The notes: a model not told the origin generated them from the sequence alone. A stretch of DNA of 41,874 nt from an uncultured Eubacteriales bacterium (GCA_900554705.1 USIH01000002.1:1-41874), one strand, 5' to 3'. Shown: positions 30,469 to 41,080, counted from the first letter of the stretch. Made by a program: numbers and translations.

Positions 30469-30930
30469 ATGACAAAGATCCTGTTTGTATGCCTCGGGAA
30501 CATTTGCAGAAGCCCGATGGCGGAATATATCATGAAAGACCTTGTGAAAAAGGAGGGCGTAGCAGGGGAGTTTTTCATTGCGTCCGCAGCGTCCTGCTCC
30601 GACGAGATCGGAAACCCCGTCTATCCGCCCGCGAAAAAGAAGCTCGCGCAGCACGGCATCGACTGCTCGGAGAAGCGGGCGCGCCTGCTCACACGTGAGG
30701 ACTACGATTCCTTTGACCTTTTGATCGGAATGGAAGAGAGTAACCTGCGCCGGATGCGAAACATCTGCAACGGCGATCCGGAAGGGAAGATGCACCTGCT
30801 GCTGGATTATACCGACCGACCCGGCGGGATCGCCGATCCTTGGTACACGGACGATTTTGATACGGCGTGGAACGACATAGAGCTTGGATGCCGCGGCTTG
30901 CTTGCCTTCCTGCGCAGAAACAGAGATTGA
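30469..30930 (+). CDS. Low-molecular-weight protein-tyrosine phosphatase
   Basis: This 153-residue cytosolic phosphatase has the P-loop C-L-G-N-I-C-R-S at residues 8-15 near the N-terminus and the general acid in D-P-W-Y-T-D-D-F near residue 122. The residue after Asn is Ile, as in tyrosine-specific members. The arginine phosphatase YwlE has Thr there, so a tyrosine phosphatase is more likely. GGAGGA precedes the ATG. No partner kinase or capsule gene is near. Confidence 0.93.
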   Translation: MTKILFVCLGNICRSPMAEYIMKDLVKKEGVAGEFFIASAASCSDEIGNPVYPPAKKKLAQHGIDCSEKRARLLTREDYDSFDLLIGMEESNLRRMRNICNGDPEGKMHLLLDYTDRPGGIADPWYTDDFDTAWNDIELGCRGLLAFLRRNRD

Positions 30931-30954
30931 CTTTTTTTCAAAATGCGCTACTAT
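30927..30954 (+). promoter_or_regulatory. Sigma-A promoter of the YitT-type gene
   Basis: TTGACT (30927-30932) and TACTAT (30949-30954) are 16 bases apart. The -35 box overlaps the phosphatase stop codon. Confidence 0.6.
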
Positions 30955-30978
30955 TAATGATAGAATGGAGATGAGGCA

Positions 30979-31839
30979 ATGTCGAAGCTGCGCCGCTTTC
31001 AGGATTATGCCGTGCTGATCTTATGCGCCGTTACTTTTGCGTTTACCTACGCGCTGTTTATCTATCCCAACCAGTTTGCGCCGTCGGGTCTTCCGGGCAT
31101 CGCAACGATCATCGAGCACCTGACCGGTATCAAAACCGGTTACTTGATCTTTGCTTTTAACGTCCCGCTGGTCATTATTACATACCGCATCGTGGACAGA
31201 ACGTACGTCATTCGTTCCACGTTCTTCACGGTCGTTTTTTCCGTCATGCTCGTTGTTTTTTCCGAGATCGACCTTTCTCGCATTGCATACCATACGCAAA
31301 ACGGAACGAGCACGATTCTCGCGCCGGTCGCGGCCGGTGTGGTCTGCGGCTTTTCCTACAGCATTGTGATGAAGCGCAATTCCTCCACCGGCGGCACGGA
31401 TCTGATCGCCGCGTGGGTGCATCACTACCATCCGGAGATTAACCTTCTGTGGATCATTTTCTCCATCAATGCGCTTGTCGCGGTCGCCTCCTACTTCGTG
31501 TATGATTTCCAGATCGAGCCGGTGATCCTCTGCCTGTTTTACAGCTATATCTCCAGCAAGGTCGGCGACGGAATGCTGAAGGGATTCAAGGAAGCGGTCA
31601 AATTTGAGATCGTCACCGACACGCCGGAGGAGCTTTCGCAGGCACTCATGAGCGCGCTCAACCACGGCGTGACGGAGCTTTCCGCGATGGGCGGCTTTAC
31701 GCACAACGACAAAAAGCTGCTGATCTGCATTGTGAACAAGCGTGAGATCGTTCAAGTGCAGAAGATCATTCAGCAGTTCCCGACTTCGTTTGCCTACCTT
31801 TCCAGCGTGAAGGAGACCATGGGCAATTTCCGAAGATAA
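30979..31839 (+). CDS. YitT/DUF2179 family membrane protein
   Basis: This 286-residue protein has about five to six transmembrane helices in residues 8-195. S-S-T-G-G-T-D-L-I-A near residue 137 is the most conserved membrane stretch of the family. A cytosolic DUF2179 domain follows (about 205-286, containing H-G-V-T-E-L-S-A-M-G-G-F and K-K-L-L-I-C-I-V). Function is unknown; such proteins are common in multiple copies in Firmicutes. It ends 7 bases before a bidirectional terminator shared with ackA. Confidence 0.9.
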   Translation: MSKLRRFQDYAVLILCAVTFAFTYALFIYPNQFAPSGLPGIATIIEHLTGIKTGYLIFAFNVPLVIITYRIVDRTYVIRSTFFTVVFSVMLVVFSEIDLSRIAYHTQNGTSTILAPVAAGVVCGFSYSIVMKRNSSTGGTDLIAAWVHHYHPEINLLWIIFSINALVAVASYFVYDFQIEPVILCLFYSYISSKVGDGMLKGFKEAVKFEIVTDTPEELSQALMSALNHGVTELSAMGGFTHNDKKLLICIVNKREIVQVQKIIQQFPTSFAYLSSVKETMGNFRR

Positions 31840-31845
31840 TGAAAA

Positions 31846-31874
31846 AGTGTCTCGGTGGTTTGCACCGAGACACT
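31846..31874. terminator. Bidirectional terminator
   Basis: A 12-bp stem (31846-31857 with 31863-31874) has CTTTTGCTTT on the plus side and TTTTTC on the minus side. It serves the YitT-type gene and ackA. Confidence 0.88.
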
Positions 31875-31882
31875 CTTTTGCT

Positions 31883-33082
31883 TTATTTCCCGCAAAGCTC
31901 TGCGGTGTCCTGCGCGATCATCAGCTCTTCGTTGGTGGGGATGACCCAAACCTTCACGCGGGAGTCGTCGGAAGAGATCAGTGCCTCTTCGCCGCGCACC
32001 TTGTTGCGCTCCGCGTCGAGCTTCACACCGAGGAATTCCAGACCCTCGCAGATCGCGGCGCGGTTAGTAGAGCCGTTCTCGCCGACACCGGCGGTAAAGA
32101 CAAGGCAGTCAAGACCGCCGAGCGCAGCGGCATAGGCGCCGATGTACTTGCGGACTTCATAGCAGAACTTATCCAGCGCAAGCTGGCACGCCTCGTCGCC
32201 GTTCTTCGCGCCCGCTTCCAGATCGCGGAAGTCGGAGGAAACACCGTTCGACAGGGCAAGGACACCGGACTTTTTATTCAGCATCGTCAGGCACTCGTCA
32301 GCGCTCATATTATGGTTGTCCATAATGTACTGCGCGACACAGGTGTCAATATCGCCGCAGCGCGTTCCCATGGGGACGCCGGCAAGCGGGGAAAGACCCA
32401 TCGAGGTATCCTGACACTTTCCATCCGCGACGGCGGAGAGGGAGGAGCCGTTGCCAAGGTGGCAGACGATGATCTTCAGCTCGGAGGCAGGCTTGCCCAT
32501 CAGCTCGATCGCGCGCTTGGAAACGTAGCGGTGCGAGGTGCCGTGGAAGCCGTAGCGGCGCAGGTGGTCATTTTCATAGTATTCCGTGGGGATGGCGTAG
32601 CGGTATGCCTTCGGCGGCATGGTCATGTGGAATGCGGTGTCGAACACGGCGACCTGCGGCTTGCCGGGCATGGCTGCCTCGCAGGCTTCGATGCCCTTCA
32701 GATTGGCGGGGTTGTGGAGCGGGCCGAGCGGAATGCAGTCACGGATCGCTTGCTTGCACGCCTCGTTGATCACGCAGGAAGCGACGAATTTGTCGCCGCC
32801 GTGCAGCACACGGTGACCGACCGCGTCGATCTCGTCAAGAGAGGCTACCACACCGTACTCTTTGTCGGTCAGAATGTCCAGAACCGCAGTGATTGCCTCG
32901 GAGTGAGTGGGCATAGGAATCTCGCGCTCTACTTTAATGCCCTTGTCGGGAACCTTGTGAGTCAGCCGACCGTCGAGCGCGATGCGCTCACAGAGTCCCT
33001 TCGCGAACACCTCTCCGGTGCTGGGATCCATCAGTTGATACTTTAGTGAGGAACTGCCTGCGTTGATAACAAGAATTTTCAT
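31883..33082 (-). CDS. ackA: Acetate kinase
   Basis: This 399-residue ASKHA-fold kinase interconverts acetyl phosphate plus ADP and acetate plus ATP. Signatures are M-K-I-L-V-I-N-A-G-S-S-S-L-K at the start, V-F-D-T-A-F-H near residue 147, Y-G-F-H-G-T-S-H near 175 and H-L-G-N-G-S-S near 206. ATG at 33082 has GGGAG 8 bases upstream on the minus strand. A longer in-frame start adds 21 unmatched residues. No pta lies beside it. It is divergent from tmcAL, which uses acetate to modify tRNA. Confidence 0.97.
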   Translation of the reverse strand: MKILVINAGSSSLKYQLMDPSTGEVFAKGLCERIALDGRLTHKVPDKGIKVEREIPMPTHSEAITAVLDILTDKEYGVVASLDEIDAVGHRVLHGGDKFVASCVINEACKQAIRDCIPLGPLHNPANLKGIEACEAAMPGKPQVAVFDTAFHMTMPPKAYRYAIPTEYYENDHLRRYGFHGTSHRYVSKRAIELMGKPASELKIIVCHLGNGSSLSAVADGKCQDTSMGLSPLAGVPMGTRCGDIDTCVAQYIMDNHNMSADECLTMLNKKSGVLALSNGVSSDFRDLEAGAKNGDEACQLALDKFCYEVRKYIGAYAAALGGLDCLVFTAGVGENGSTNRAAICEGLEFLGVKLDAERNKVRGEEALISSDDSRVKVWVIPTNEELMIAQDTAELCGK

Positions 33083-33149
33083 GGTTGCATCTCCCAATTC
33101 AGTATTTCTTTTTCGAAAAATTCGTGGTACTATAATCACAAACACATCT

Positions 33150-33178
33150 ATTTTATACTACTTTCCGCTTTGTGGCAA
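33150..33178 (-). promoter_or_regulatory. Sigma-A promoter of ackA
   Basis: On the minus strand TTGCCA (33173-33178) and TAAAAT (33150-33155) are 17 bases apart. Confidence 0.75.
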
Positions 33179-33206
33179 GTGCAAATTTGCCTTCATGAGG
33201 TTTTTT

Positions 33207-34358
33207 ATGAAAAACATCGGAATTGTCTGCGAATATAACCCGTTTCATAACGGACACGCGCACCAGGTCGCCGTGCTCAAGCCGCAAGGCGCGGTGGTTT
33301 GCCTGATGAGCGGCAACTATGTCCAGCGCGGCGAGCCTGCGATCTTAGATAAGATGACGCGCGCCGCTGCGGCGCTTTCCTGTGGTGCCGACCTTGTGCT
33401 GGAGCTTCCCGTTACCTGTGCGTTACGCTCTGCGGAGGGCTTTGCCTCCGGCGCGGTGAAGATATTTGACCGGATGGGCTGCGTGGACGCGCTCTGCTTC
33501 GGCAGCGAAAGCGGGGACACGGGACGGCTCCTTTCCACTGCGCGGCTTCTTTTGACCGATGCCTTCCGTGCCAAGCTGCGCAGTTCGCTTGCAAGCGGCG
33601 TTTCCTTCCCGCGCGCGCGGGAGAATGCGGTGCGCGCACTTGGAGGCGATGCAGAGCTGCTGTGCCAGCCGAACGATATTTTGGGCGTGGAGTACTGCAA
33701 AGCGCTCCTACGTGACGAAAGCGGTATGGTGCCGATGACGATACGTCGCGACGGTTCTTATCATGACGGGACGGACCCGCAATGCCCCTCAGCCGCGTTT
33801 TTGCGCCGACGCGCGCAGTGGGATGGATTTGTCCCGCAAAGCGCGCTGGAGGTCATGACGGGGCAGACACGGCACAGCTTGGCGGCAGGGGAGCGAGCCT
33901 TCCTTGCGCGCCTGCGCGCGCTGAGCGAGACGGAGTTTGCAATGCTGCCATATGGAGGCGAAGGCCTGTGGCGCAAGGTCATGGCGGCCTGCCGCGAAAA
34001 AGGAGGCCTTGACGAGATCGTCGAGGCAGCCAAATCCAAGCGCTACACGAGGACGCGCATTGCACGGCTGCTTCTTTGCGCATTCCTCGGCATAGACGAG
34101 GACACGCTCAATGCACCGCCGCCCTATGTGCGCGCGCTTGCCTTTAACGACCTCGGCGCCTCCGTTATCCGAAGGGCGCGGGAGGTCGGGACGATCCCGC
34201 TGATCCATGCGGGACAGACCCCGCCGGACGCAAGCTACGGAGAGCTTGAGCGCAGAGCAGCCGACCTTTACGGCCTGTTTTCCGACACTGCCGCGCCGGA
34301 ACCGGCCGGAACGGAACGTGCGCTGCGGGTCTGTTATAAGAAAAGCGGAAAAAGCTGA
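33207..34358 (+). CDS. tmcAL: tRNA(Met) cytidine acetate ligase
   Basis: This 383-residue nucleotidyltransferase-fold enzyme activates acetate with ATP and acetylates the wobble cytidine of elongator tRNA-Met (N4-acetylcytidine). The start [17 protein letters not shown] contains the H-x-G-H-type nucleotide motif, followed by [15 protein letters not shown] near residue 32. [12 protein letters not shown] lies near 153. ATG 33207 follows GAGG at 33197-33200. Longer in-frame starts run back into the ackA promoter region. Its divergent neighbour is ackA, a frequent pairing. Confidence 0.93.
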   Translation: MKNIGIVCEYNPFHNGHAHQVAVLKPQGAVVCLMSGNYVQRGEPAILDKMTRAAAALSCGADLVLELPVTCALRSAEGFASGAVKIFDRMGCVDALCFGSESGDTGRLLSTARLLLTDAFRAKLRSSLASGVSFPRARENAVRALGGDAELLCQPNDILGVEYCKALLRDESGMVPMTIRRDGSYHDGTDPQCPSAAFLRRRAQWDGFVPQSALEVMTGQTRHSLAAGERAFLARLRALSETEFAMLPYGGEGLWRKVMAACREKGGLDEIVEAAKSKRYTRTRIARLLLCAFLGIDEDTLNAPPPYVRALAFNDLGASVIRRAREVGTIPLIHAGQTPPDASYGELERRAADLYGLFSDTAAPEPAGTERALRVCYKKSGKS

Positions 34359-34367
34359 AAAAAAGAC

Positions 34368-34396
34368 TTGCAATTTGCAGAAGAGTATGGTATTAT
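34368..34396 (+). promoter_or_regulatory. Sigma-A promoter of rpmE
   Basis: TTGCAA (34368-34373) and TATTAT (34391-34396) are 17 bases apart, giving a leader of about 60 bases before the ATG at 34462. Confidence 0.8.
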
Positions 34397-34461
34397 ATCG
34401 GGGCGTTGAAAAAAATACGGGGCTTTTCGCCCTTTTACCACAGAAGAAAGAGGTGAATGTG

Positions 34462-34662
34462 ATGAAGGAAGGTATCCATCCGAAATACGAACAGACGACG
34501 ATCCGTTGTGCTTGTGGTGAGGTCATCGAGACCGGTTCCACCAAGAAGGACATCAAGGTCGAAATTTGCTCCAAGTGCCACCCTTTCTATACCGGCAAGC
34601 AGAAGCTGGTCGATACCGGCGGACGTGTTGACCGCTTCAACAAGAAGTTTGGCCTGAAGTAA
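34462..34662 (+). CDS. rpmE: 50S ribosomal protein L31 (zinc-binding type)
   Basis: This 66-residue protein starts M-K-E-G-I-H-P-K-Y and has all four zinc ligands: C-A-C near residue 16 and C-S-K-C near 37. It therefore belongs to the C+ (zinc-containing) form, not the zinc-independent paralogue. H-P-F-Y-T-G-K-Q and the C-terminal F-N-K-K-F-G are typical. AAAGAGGTG precedes the start. It has its own promoter and terminator. Confidence 0.97.
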   Translation: MKEGIHPKYEQTTIRCACGEVIETGSTKKDIKVEICSKCHPFYTGKQKLVDTGGRVDRFNKKFGLK

Positions 34663-34667
34663 TGATT

Positions 34668-34699
34668 AAAGTCTGCATCGTTATATCGGTGCGGACTTT
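34668..34699 (+). terminator. Terminator of rpmE
   Basis: A 13-bp stem with two G-T pairs (34668-34680 with 34687-34699) leads into a run of T residues. Confidence 0.85.
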
Positions 34700-34740
34700 T
34701 TTCATTCTTTCGGGCGTTTTTTCGCGTTTTTGGAGAGAGT

Positions 34741-36003
34741 ATGGAAGAAAAGATCAGGATAGAAAAAGCGGTTTTGGTCGGCTTGAATGCGGACTGCTTT
34801 TCGCCGGAGGAGACGGCGAGCGACGAGTCTCTGGACGAGCTGGAGGCGCTGCTGGAGACGGCAGGCGGCGTTTGTACGGCGAAAATGCTGCAAAACCGCC
34901 ATACGCCCGACCCACACAGCTTCATCGGCGAGGGAAAGGCGGAGGAATTAAAAACCCTTTTGGAAAACACGGATGCAAATATGGTCGTTTTTGACAACGA
35001 CCTTTCTCCGTCACAAATTCGCGCGCTTGAGGAGCTTACCGGCGCGACCGTGCTGGATCGCAGCGCGCTGATCCTCGACATCTTTGCGCAGCGCGCAAAG
35101 ACGGCGGAGGGGCGGCTACAGGTGGAACTTGCGCAGTACCAGTATCTGCTGCCGAAGCTCTCCGGTATGGGAAAGTCGATGTCGCGGCTTGGCGGCGGCA
35201 TCGGAACGCGCGGCCCCGGCGAGACAAAACTTGAGATGGATCGCCGCCACATTCGCCAGCGGATCGACAAGCTCAAAGAGGAGCTTGCGCAGGTGCGCAA
35301 GACCCGCGCCGTCCAGCGCGAGCGGCGGATCAAAAACGCGGTTCCGGTCGTTGCGCTCGTCGGTTACACGAACGCCGGTAAATCGACGCTTCTCAATCAG
35401 CTCACCGATGCCGGTATTCCGGCAAACGACCGCCTGTTTGACACGCTCGACACCACAACGCGCAAGCTCAGGGTGTCTGATCATCTGGAAGTGCTCCTGT
35501 CCGACACGGTTGGTTTTATCGCAAAGCTGCCGCATCATCTTGTGGAGGCCTTTAAGGCCACGCTGGAAGAGCTGCAATATGCTGATCTCCTTCTGCACGT
35601 GATCGACGCCTCCGACCCGCAGTGTCAGGCGCATATCGCCGTGGTCGATCGTCTGATCGCGCAGCTTGCAAGGCCGGAAACACCGGTTCTGCGCTGCTAT
35701 AACAAGGTCGATCTTTTGGAGGATATGCGCAATTTCCCTGTTGGAGAGCAGAACATTCCGATGTGCGCCCGCAACGGTGTCGGCATGGATGAGCTTCTGT
35801 TCCGGATCGAACAGACCCTCACCGGCGCGCTTCACCATGTGACGCTGCTGCTGCCTTATTCCGAGGGCGGTGCGATCGCTGCGCTCCATGAGCAGGCGCA
35901 GGTTCACCGCGTCGAGTATCTTTCGGAAGGAATTGAAGTTGAATTGACCTGTAACGACGAGCTTTACGGGCGCTACCGCCGCTTTGCGAAGGAGGCGTCA
36001 TGA
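34741..36003 (+). CDS. hflX: Ribosome-associated GTPase HflX
   Basis: This 420-residue protein has an N-terminal HflX domain (about 10-190, with H-T-P-D-P-H-S-F-I-G-E-G-K near 54 and G-I-G-T-R-G-P-G-E-T-K-L near 158). A GTPase domain follows (P-loop G-Y-T-N-A-G-K-S-T near 208, D-T-V-G-F near 255, N-K-V-D near 321). It splits or rescues stalled ribosomes, particularly in stress. GGAGAG precedes the ATG. It is the first of three genes joined by ATGA overlaps. Confidence 0.95.
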   Translation: MEEKIRIEKAVLVGLNADCFSPEETASDESLDELEALLETAGGVCTAKMLQNRHTPDPHSFIGEGKAEELKTLLENTDANMVVFDNDLSPSQIRALEELTGATVLDRSALILDIFAQRAKTAEGRLQVELAQYQYLLPKLSGMGKSMSRLGGGIGTRGPGETKLEMDRRHIRQRIDKLKEELAQVRKTRAVQRERRIKNAVPVVALVGYTNAGKSTLLNQLTDAGIPANDRLFDTLDTTTRKLRVSDHLEVLLSDTVGFIAKLPHHLVEAFKATLEELQYADLLLHVIDASDPQCQAHIAVVDRLIAQLARPETPVLRCYNKVDLLEDMRNFPVGEQNIPMCARNGVGMDELLFRIEQTLTGALHHVTLLLPYSEGGAIAALHEQAQVHRVEYLSEGIEVELTCNDELYGRYRRFAKEAS

Positions 36004-36638
36004 AGCCGTATCTCGTTCCGAGCAAAATTGCCGACGCGGAGTTTACGGAGCGGCGCTCCCGCTTTATCGGCCACATTTTTCCGACCGATACGGAGCAGGA
36101 GGCGCTTGCCTGTCTAAAGCGGATGCGGGAGACCTATTGGGACGCGACACATAACGTTTATGCCTATATCATCCGCGACGGCGCGACACGCTTTTCGGAC
36201 GATGGCGAGCCGGGCGGCACGGCCGGAATGCCTGTGTTACAGGTGTTGCAGCGCGAGGAAATTTTTAATGTTACCTGTGTGGTCACGCGCTATTTCGGCG
36301 GTATCCTCTTGGGCGCGGGCGGCCTTGTCCGTGCCTATGCGCACAGCGCAAAGCTGGCGCTCGATGCTGCGGGTCGATCCATAAAACAAGTCTGGACGAA
36401 GATCTATCTGCCGTGCCCTTACAGTTGGTTTGAACGCGTCAAATTAGAGGTCGCTGCTTTTGGCGGCGTGATCGAGGGAACGGATTTCGGCGCGGATGTG
36501 AGCTTTGATCTGCTGCTGCCGCAGGCGCAGGCAGAGCCGTTTCTTGCGCGTGTGCTCGATATGTCCGCCGGTACCATCGAAGGGCTGACCGGCGACAACG
36601 TTTATCGGGCGTTTCCGCTTGGAGGAGAACACGCATGA
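36000..36638 (+). CDS. YigZ/IMPACT family protein
   Basis: This 212-residue protein has an N-terminal UPF0029/IMPACT domain (about residues 17-125, with T-H-N-V-Y-A-Y, D-D-G-E-P-G-G-T-A-G-M-P and R-Y-F-G-G-I-L-L-G-A-G-G-L-V-R-A-Y) and a C-terminal DUF1949 domain (about 140-205). Bacterial members are of unclear function, and a role in translation control is suggested by the eukaryotic homologue. It overlaps hflX and the next acetyltransferase gene by 4 bases each. Confidence 0.92.
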   Translation: MKPYLVPSKIADAEFTERRSRFIGHIFPTDTEQEALACLKRMRETYWDATHNVYAYIIRDGATRFSDDGEPGGTAGMPVLQVLQREEIFNVTCVVTRYFGGILLGAGGLVRAYAHSAKLALDAAGRSIKQVWTKIYLPCPYSWFERVKLEVAAFGGVIEGTDFGADVSFDLLLPQAQAEPFLARVLDMSAGTIEGLTGDNVYRAFPLGGEHA

Positions 36639-37069
36639 ATTACCGACTGATCGAGGAGAAGGACATTTATCCGCTCGCGGAGCTTTTTACGCATTATTTT
36701 AACACGCGGGAAGGCGACGATTGGACGGTTCAAAAGGCTTACCGCAGACTGCACCCCGTGTGCACGCGCGAGGACTCTCTGAACCTCATTGCGGAGGAGG
36801 ACGGCAAGATCGCGGGCTTTGCCATCGGCGGATTTACGCAGTATGACGACCTGAAGTCCTATGATCTGTTTGAGATTCTGCTCGACGCGGAATATCAGAA
36901 GCGTGGTGAAGGAACAAGGCTGATGGAAGAGGTGTTTGCGCGCGCCCGCGAGAGGGGCGCGGCAATGGTGCAGCTAATAGCGGTCAACGACGCTATGCAC
37001 GAACACTTTTATGGGAAGCTCGGGTTTTATACGGCGAAAAACTTGGTCTTAAAGGCGAAAATGCTGTAA
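36635..37069 (+). CDS. GNAT family N-acetyltransferase
   Basis: This 144-residue single-domain protein has the GNAT fold. The acetyl-CoA binding loop is Q-K-R-G-E-G-T-R-L-M-E-E near residue 89, preceded by the strand F-E-I-L-L-D-A-E-Y, and the C-terminal F-Y-G-K-L-G-F-Y is the usual beta-5/alpha-4 region. The substrate is unknown. It could be a protein N-terminus, an aminoglycoside or a metabolite. Its ATG overlaps the YigZ-type stop. Confidence 0.88.
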   Translation: MNYRLIEEKDIYPLAELFTHYFNTREGDDWTVQKAYRRLHPVCTREDSLNLIAEEDGKIAGFAIGGFTQYDDLKSYDLFEILLDAEYQKRGEGTRLMEEVFARARERGAAMVQLIAVNDAMHEHFYGKLGFYTAKNLVLKAKML

Positions 37070-37130
37070 GATTTCTGAGATAAAAAACGCTGTCCTGTGC
37101 GGCAGCCAAACGTTTAAGGATGTGGTCGAA

Positions 37131-38147
37131 ATGACGATACGTCAGCAGCTTGAGCAGTGCGAACACCTGACCTTGTGCGACAAGGCGCAGTTTTCCGACG
37201 CCACCCGTGGAAGGCTCCGCGAGGAAGCGCCGACGGAAAACGATATGCGTACCTGCTACCAGCGCGATTGCGACCGCATTTTACATAGCAAATCGTTCCG
37301 GCGGCTGATGCACAAGACGCAGGTGTTCCTACAGCCGGAGGGCGATCATTACCGCACCCGCATGACGCACACGCTGGAGGTCGCGCGCATTGCCCGCACG
37401 ATCACGCGCGCGCTGCGCCTGAATGAAGACCTTGCCGAGGCGATCGCCTTCGGCCATGACCTCGGCCATACGCCGTTTGGCCACGCGGGCGAGGTGGCGC
37501 TTAGCGAAGTGACGGGCAAGGCGTTCCGCCACAATGAGCAGTCGCTTCGGGTGGTGGATCTGCTGGAAAAAGACGGGCAGGGACTGAACCTGACCTATGA
37601 GGTTCGCATGGGCATTCTCGGCCACAGCCGCCACAGCCGCCTTCCGGAGACGCTGGAGGGGCAGATCGTCCGAAAGTCGGATCAGATCGCCTATATCAAT
37701 CACGACATTGACGACGCGATGCGCGCCGGAATCTTGACCAACGCCGATATTCCGCGCGAGATCTCCGCCGTTCTCGGCGATACCCACCGCGACCGGATCA
37801 ATTCGCTTGTGACCAACATGGTCATGCACACGCTGCGCACCGGTCGGCTCGGCATGGACGAAACGGTGGATCAGACGATGGAAGCGCTGCGAAGCTTTAT
37901 GTTTGAGCGTGTTTATAAGAATCCGGTCGCAAAGGGCGAGGAGTCCAAGGCGCAGCATATTTTACAGGAATTGTATTCCTATTACATTAAAAACCCGAAC
38001 AAACTTCCGCCGGATTTCCGCCCGCAGCTGGACTTTGACGGCATGGAGCGCGTTGTGTGCGACTATATTGCCGGTATGACGGATAAGTACGCGATGTACA
38101 AGTTTGACGAGCTGTTCATTCCCATGGCATGGCAGGTGCGCGGATAA
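37131..38147 (+). CDS. dgt: dGTPase-like HD-domain dNTP triphosphohydrolase
   Basis: This 338-residue protein has a deoxyguanosinetriphosphate triphosphohydrolase-like domain. F-R-R-L-M-H-K-T-Q-V-F near residue 47 precedes the metal-binding H-T-L-E-V-A-R-I-A-R-T-I near 74 and the HD motif F-G-H-D-L-G-H-T-P-F-G-H-A-G-E near 106. It hydrolyses dNTPs to nucleosides and triphosphate, limiting nucleotide pools. ATG 37131 was preferred over GTG 37122 because AAGGA lies 10 bases upstream of the former and only one base from the latter. dgt next to dnaG is a common order in Clostridia. Confidence 0.92.
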   Translation: MTIRQQLEQCEHLTLCDKAQFSDATRGRLREEAPTENDMRTCYQRDCDRILHSKSFRRLMHKTQVFLQPEGDHYRTRMTHTLEVARIARTITRALRLNEDLAEAIAFGHDLGHTPFGHAGEVALSEVTGKAFRHNEQSLRVVDLLEKDGQGLNLTYEVRMGILGHSRHSRLPETLEGQIVRKSDQIAYINHDIDDAMRAGILTNADIPREISAVLGDTHRDRINSLVTNMVMHTLRTGRLGMDETVDQTMEALRSFMFERVYKNPVAKGEESKAQHILQELYSYYIKNPNKLPPDFRPQLDFDGMERVVCDYIAGMTDKYAMYKFDELFIPMAWQVRG

Positions 38148-38163
38148 AAGAGGAGCACGTATT

Positions 38164-39915
38164 ATGGCTTTTTCCCCCGCTTTTCTTGACGAACTGAATA
38201 ACCGCAATCCGATCGAGGAAGTTGTTGGGCAGTATGTCGCGCTCACGCGGCGGGGCAGCAATTTGTTTGGCCTCTGTCCGTTCCACGGCGAGAAGACAGC
38301 CTCTTTCTCCGTAGCGCCGGAAAAGGGGATCTATTACTGCTTCGGCTGCCATAAGGGCGGCAGCGTGATCAATTTCATCATGGAAATTGAGAACCTTTCT
38401 TATCCGGATGCCGTGCGGTTCCTTGCAAAGCGCGCGGGGCTTGAGATACCGGAGGACGGACAGGATCAGGCGCGATACCGTAAAAAGGAGCGCCTGTGGG
38501 CACTTTGCAAGGATGCGGCGCGCTTCTTCCACGCGTGCCTCAAAACACCGCAGGCGGAGCAGGCGCGCGCCTATGCGCAGGGACGCGGCCTTGCGCAGGC
38601 GACGATCACGCGCTTTGGCCTCGGCTTTGCCCCCAACGCGTGGACGTCTCTGATGGACGCGATGACGGCGAAGGGCTACAGCAAGGAGGAGCTGCTCGAG
38701 GCGGGGCTTGTCCTGCAAAACAAGGACAAGGGAACGCTTTATGACCGCTTCCGCAACCGCTTGATGTTCCCGATCATCGACGTGCGCGGCAATGTTATCG
38801 GCTTCGGCGGGCGCGTGATGGACGACTCGACGCCCAAGTATCTCAATTCGCCGGAGACGCTGATTTTCAATAAACGGCGGAACCTTTTTGCAATGAATTT
38901 CGTCAAAAAGAGCAAGCTCGGCTATATCATCCTGACCGAGGGCTACATGGACGCCATCGCGCTGCATCAGTACGGCTTTGACTGCGCCGTCGCTTCCCTT
39001 GGCACCTCCCTGACGCAGGAGCACGCCGATATGCTCTCAAAGTATACCGATGAGATCGTTCTGACCTACGACGGCGACGCCGCCGGTCAGAACGCGACGC
39101 AGCGCGCCATACCGATGCTGGAAAAGACCGGCCTGCACGTCAGAGTCCTGCGGATGCGGGATGCGAAGGATCCGGATGAGTATTTGAAAAAATTCGGTGC
39201 GGATCGCTTCCGGCTGCTTTTGGAGGATTCCGAGAGTCAGGCGGAGTATCGCCTGCGCTCGCTGCAAATGAAATTTGATTTGACACAGGACGCACAAAAA
39301 GTAGAGTTCGCGAAGAAGGCGGCGGAACTTATTTCCATGTATTCCACACCCGTGGAGCGGGAAATCTACGGCGTAAGAGCCGCAGAAATGGCAGGTATTA
39401 CACCGGAAGTAATGAAGCTGGAGATCACAAGGGCATTCAAGCGCCGCAAAGCGATGCAGAGGAAGGATCAGGAAAAGAAAGAGCTTGAAATTTCCGTTGC
39501 AAGGCAGCCGAAGATGCGCGAGGTGCGTTACGATAATCTGCGCAGCGCTATGGCGGAGGAAAGCCTTCTGCGTATGCTGCTGCGGCAGCCGGATCTGTTT
39601 GCGCGCTGCGAAGAACTCGATGACGACTACTTTTCCGTGTCGATGTTTGCTAAGGCCTTTTCCGCCTTGCGCGAACGCTGGAAGAGCGACCTTTCCGTGA
39701 CGCCTGCGGCGCTCGCGGAGCTGCTGACTCCGGCGGAAATGTCGCATTTGACGTCTGTTCTGAACAAGCCGGACACGCTGCTTTCCGACGAAGCGTTTGA
39801 CGACTGCGTCGCGCTTTTGCGGCAGGAGCATCGGACGGGCAGTGTCGACAGCACGCAAGCGCTGCGCGCCATGCAGGAGAGCCTGCGAAAGAAAAAGGGA
39901 TATGGAGGTACATAA
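38164..39915 (+). CDS. dnaG: DNA primase
   Basis: This 583-residue protein has an N-terminal CHC2 zinc finger (C-P-F-H near residue 39, then C-F-G-C near 59), a primase core, and a TOPRIM domain (L-T-E-G-Y-M-D-A near 258; Y-D-G-D-A-A-G near 303). A C-terminal helicase-binding part starts near 450. It makes RNA primers for replication. ATG 38164 is supported by GAGGAG upstream; a longer open frame begins inside dgt. It is followed 3 bases later by rpoD, the classic macromolecular synthesis pair. Confidence 0.96.
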   Translation: MAFSPAFLDELNNRNPIEEVVGQYVALTRRGSNLFGLCPFHGEKTASFSVAPEKGIYYCFGCHKGGSVINFIMEIENLSYPDAVRFLAKRAGLEIPEDGQDQARYRKKERLWALCKDAARFFHACLKTPQAEQARAYAQGRGLAQATITRFGLGFAPNAWTSLMDAMTAKGYSKEELLEAGLVLQNKDKGTLYDRFRNRLMFPIIDVRGNVIGFGGRVMDDSTPKYLNSPETLIFNKRRNLFAMNFVKKSKLGYIILTEGYMDAIALHQYGFDCAVASLGTSLTQEHADMLSKYTDEIVLTYDGDAAGQNATQRAIPMLEKTGLHVRVLRMRDAKDPDEYLKKFGADRFRLLLEDSESQAEYRLRSLQMKFDLTQDAQKVEFAKKAAELISMYSTPVEREIYGVRAAEMAGITPEVMKLEITRAFKRRKAMQRKDQEKKELEISVARQPKMREVRYDNLRSAMAEESLLRMLLRQPDLFARCEELDDDYFSVSMFAKAFSALRERWKSDLSVTPAALAELLTPAEMSHLTSVLNKPDTLLSDEAFDDCVALLRQEHRTGSVDSTQALRAMQESLRKKKGYGGT

Positions 39916-39918
39916 TTC

Positions 39919-41034
<1,116 letters not shown>

Positions 41035-41052
41035 GGGAATGAAAAATAACAC

Positions 41053-41080
41053 TTGACAACGGCGAAAAAATACGTATCAT
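41053..41080 (+). promoter_or_regulatory. Sigma-A promoter of acpP
   Basis: A perfect TTGACA (41053-41058) and TATCAT (41075-41080) are 16 bases apart, 45 bases before the acpP ATG. Confidence 0.8.
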
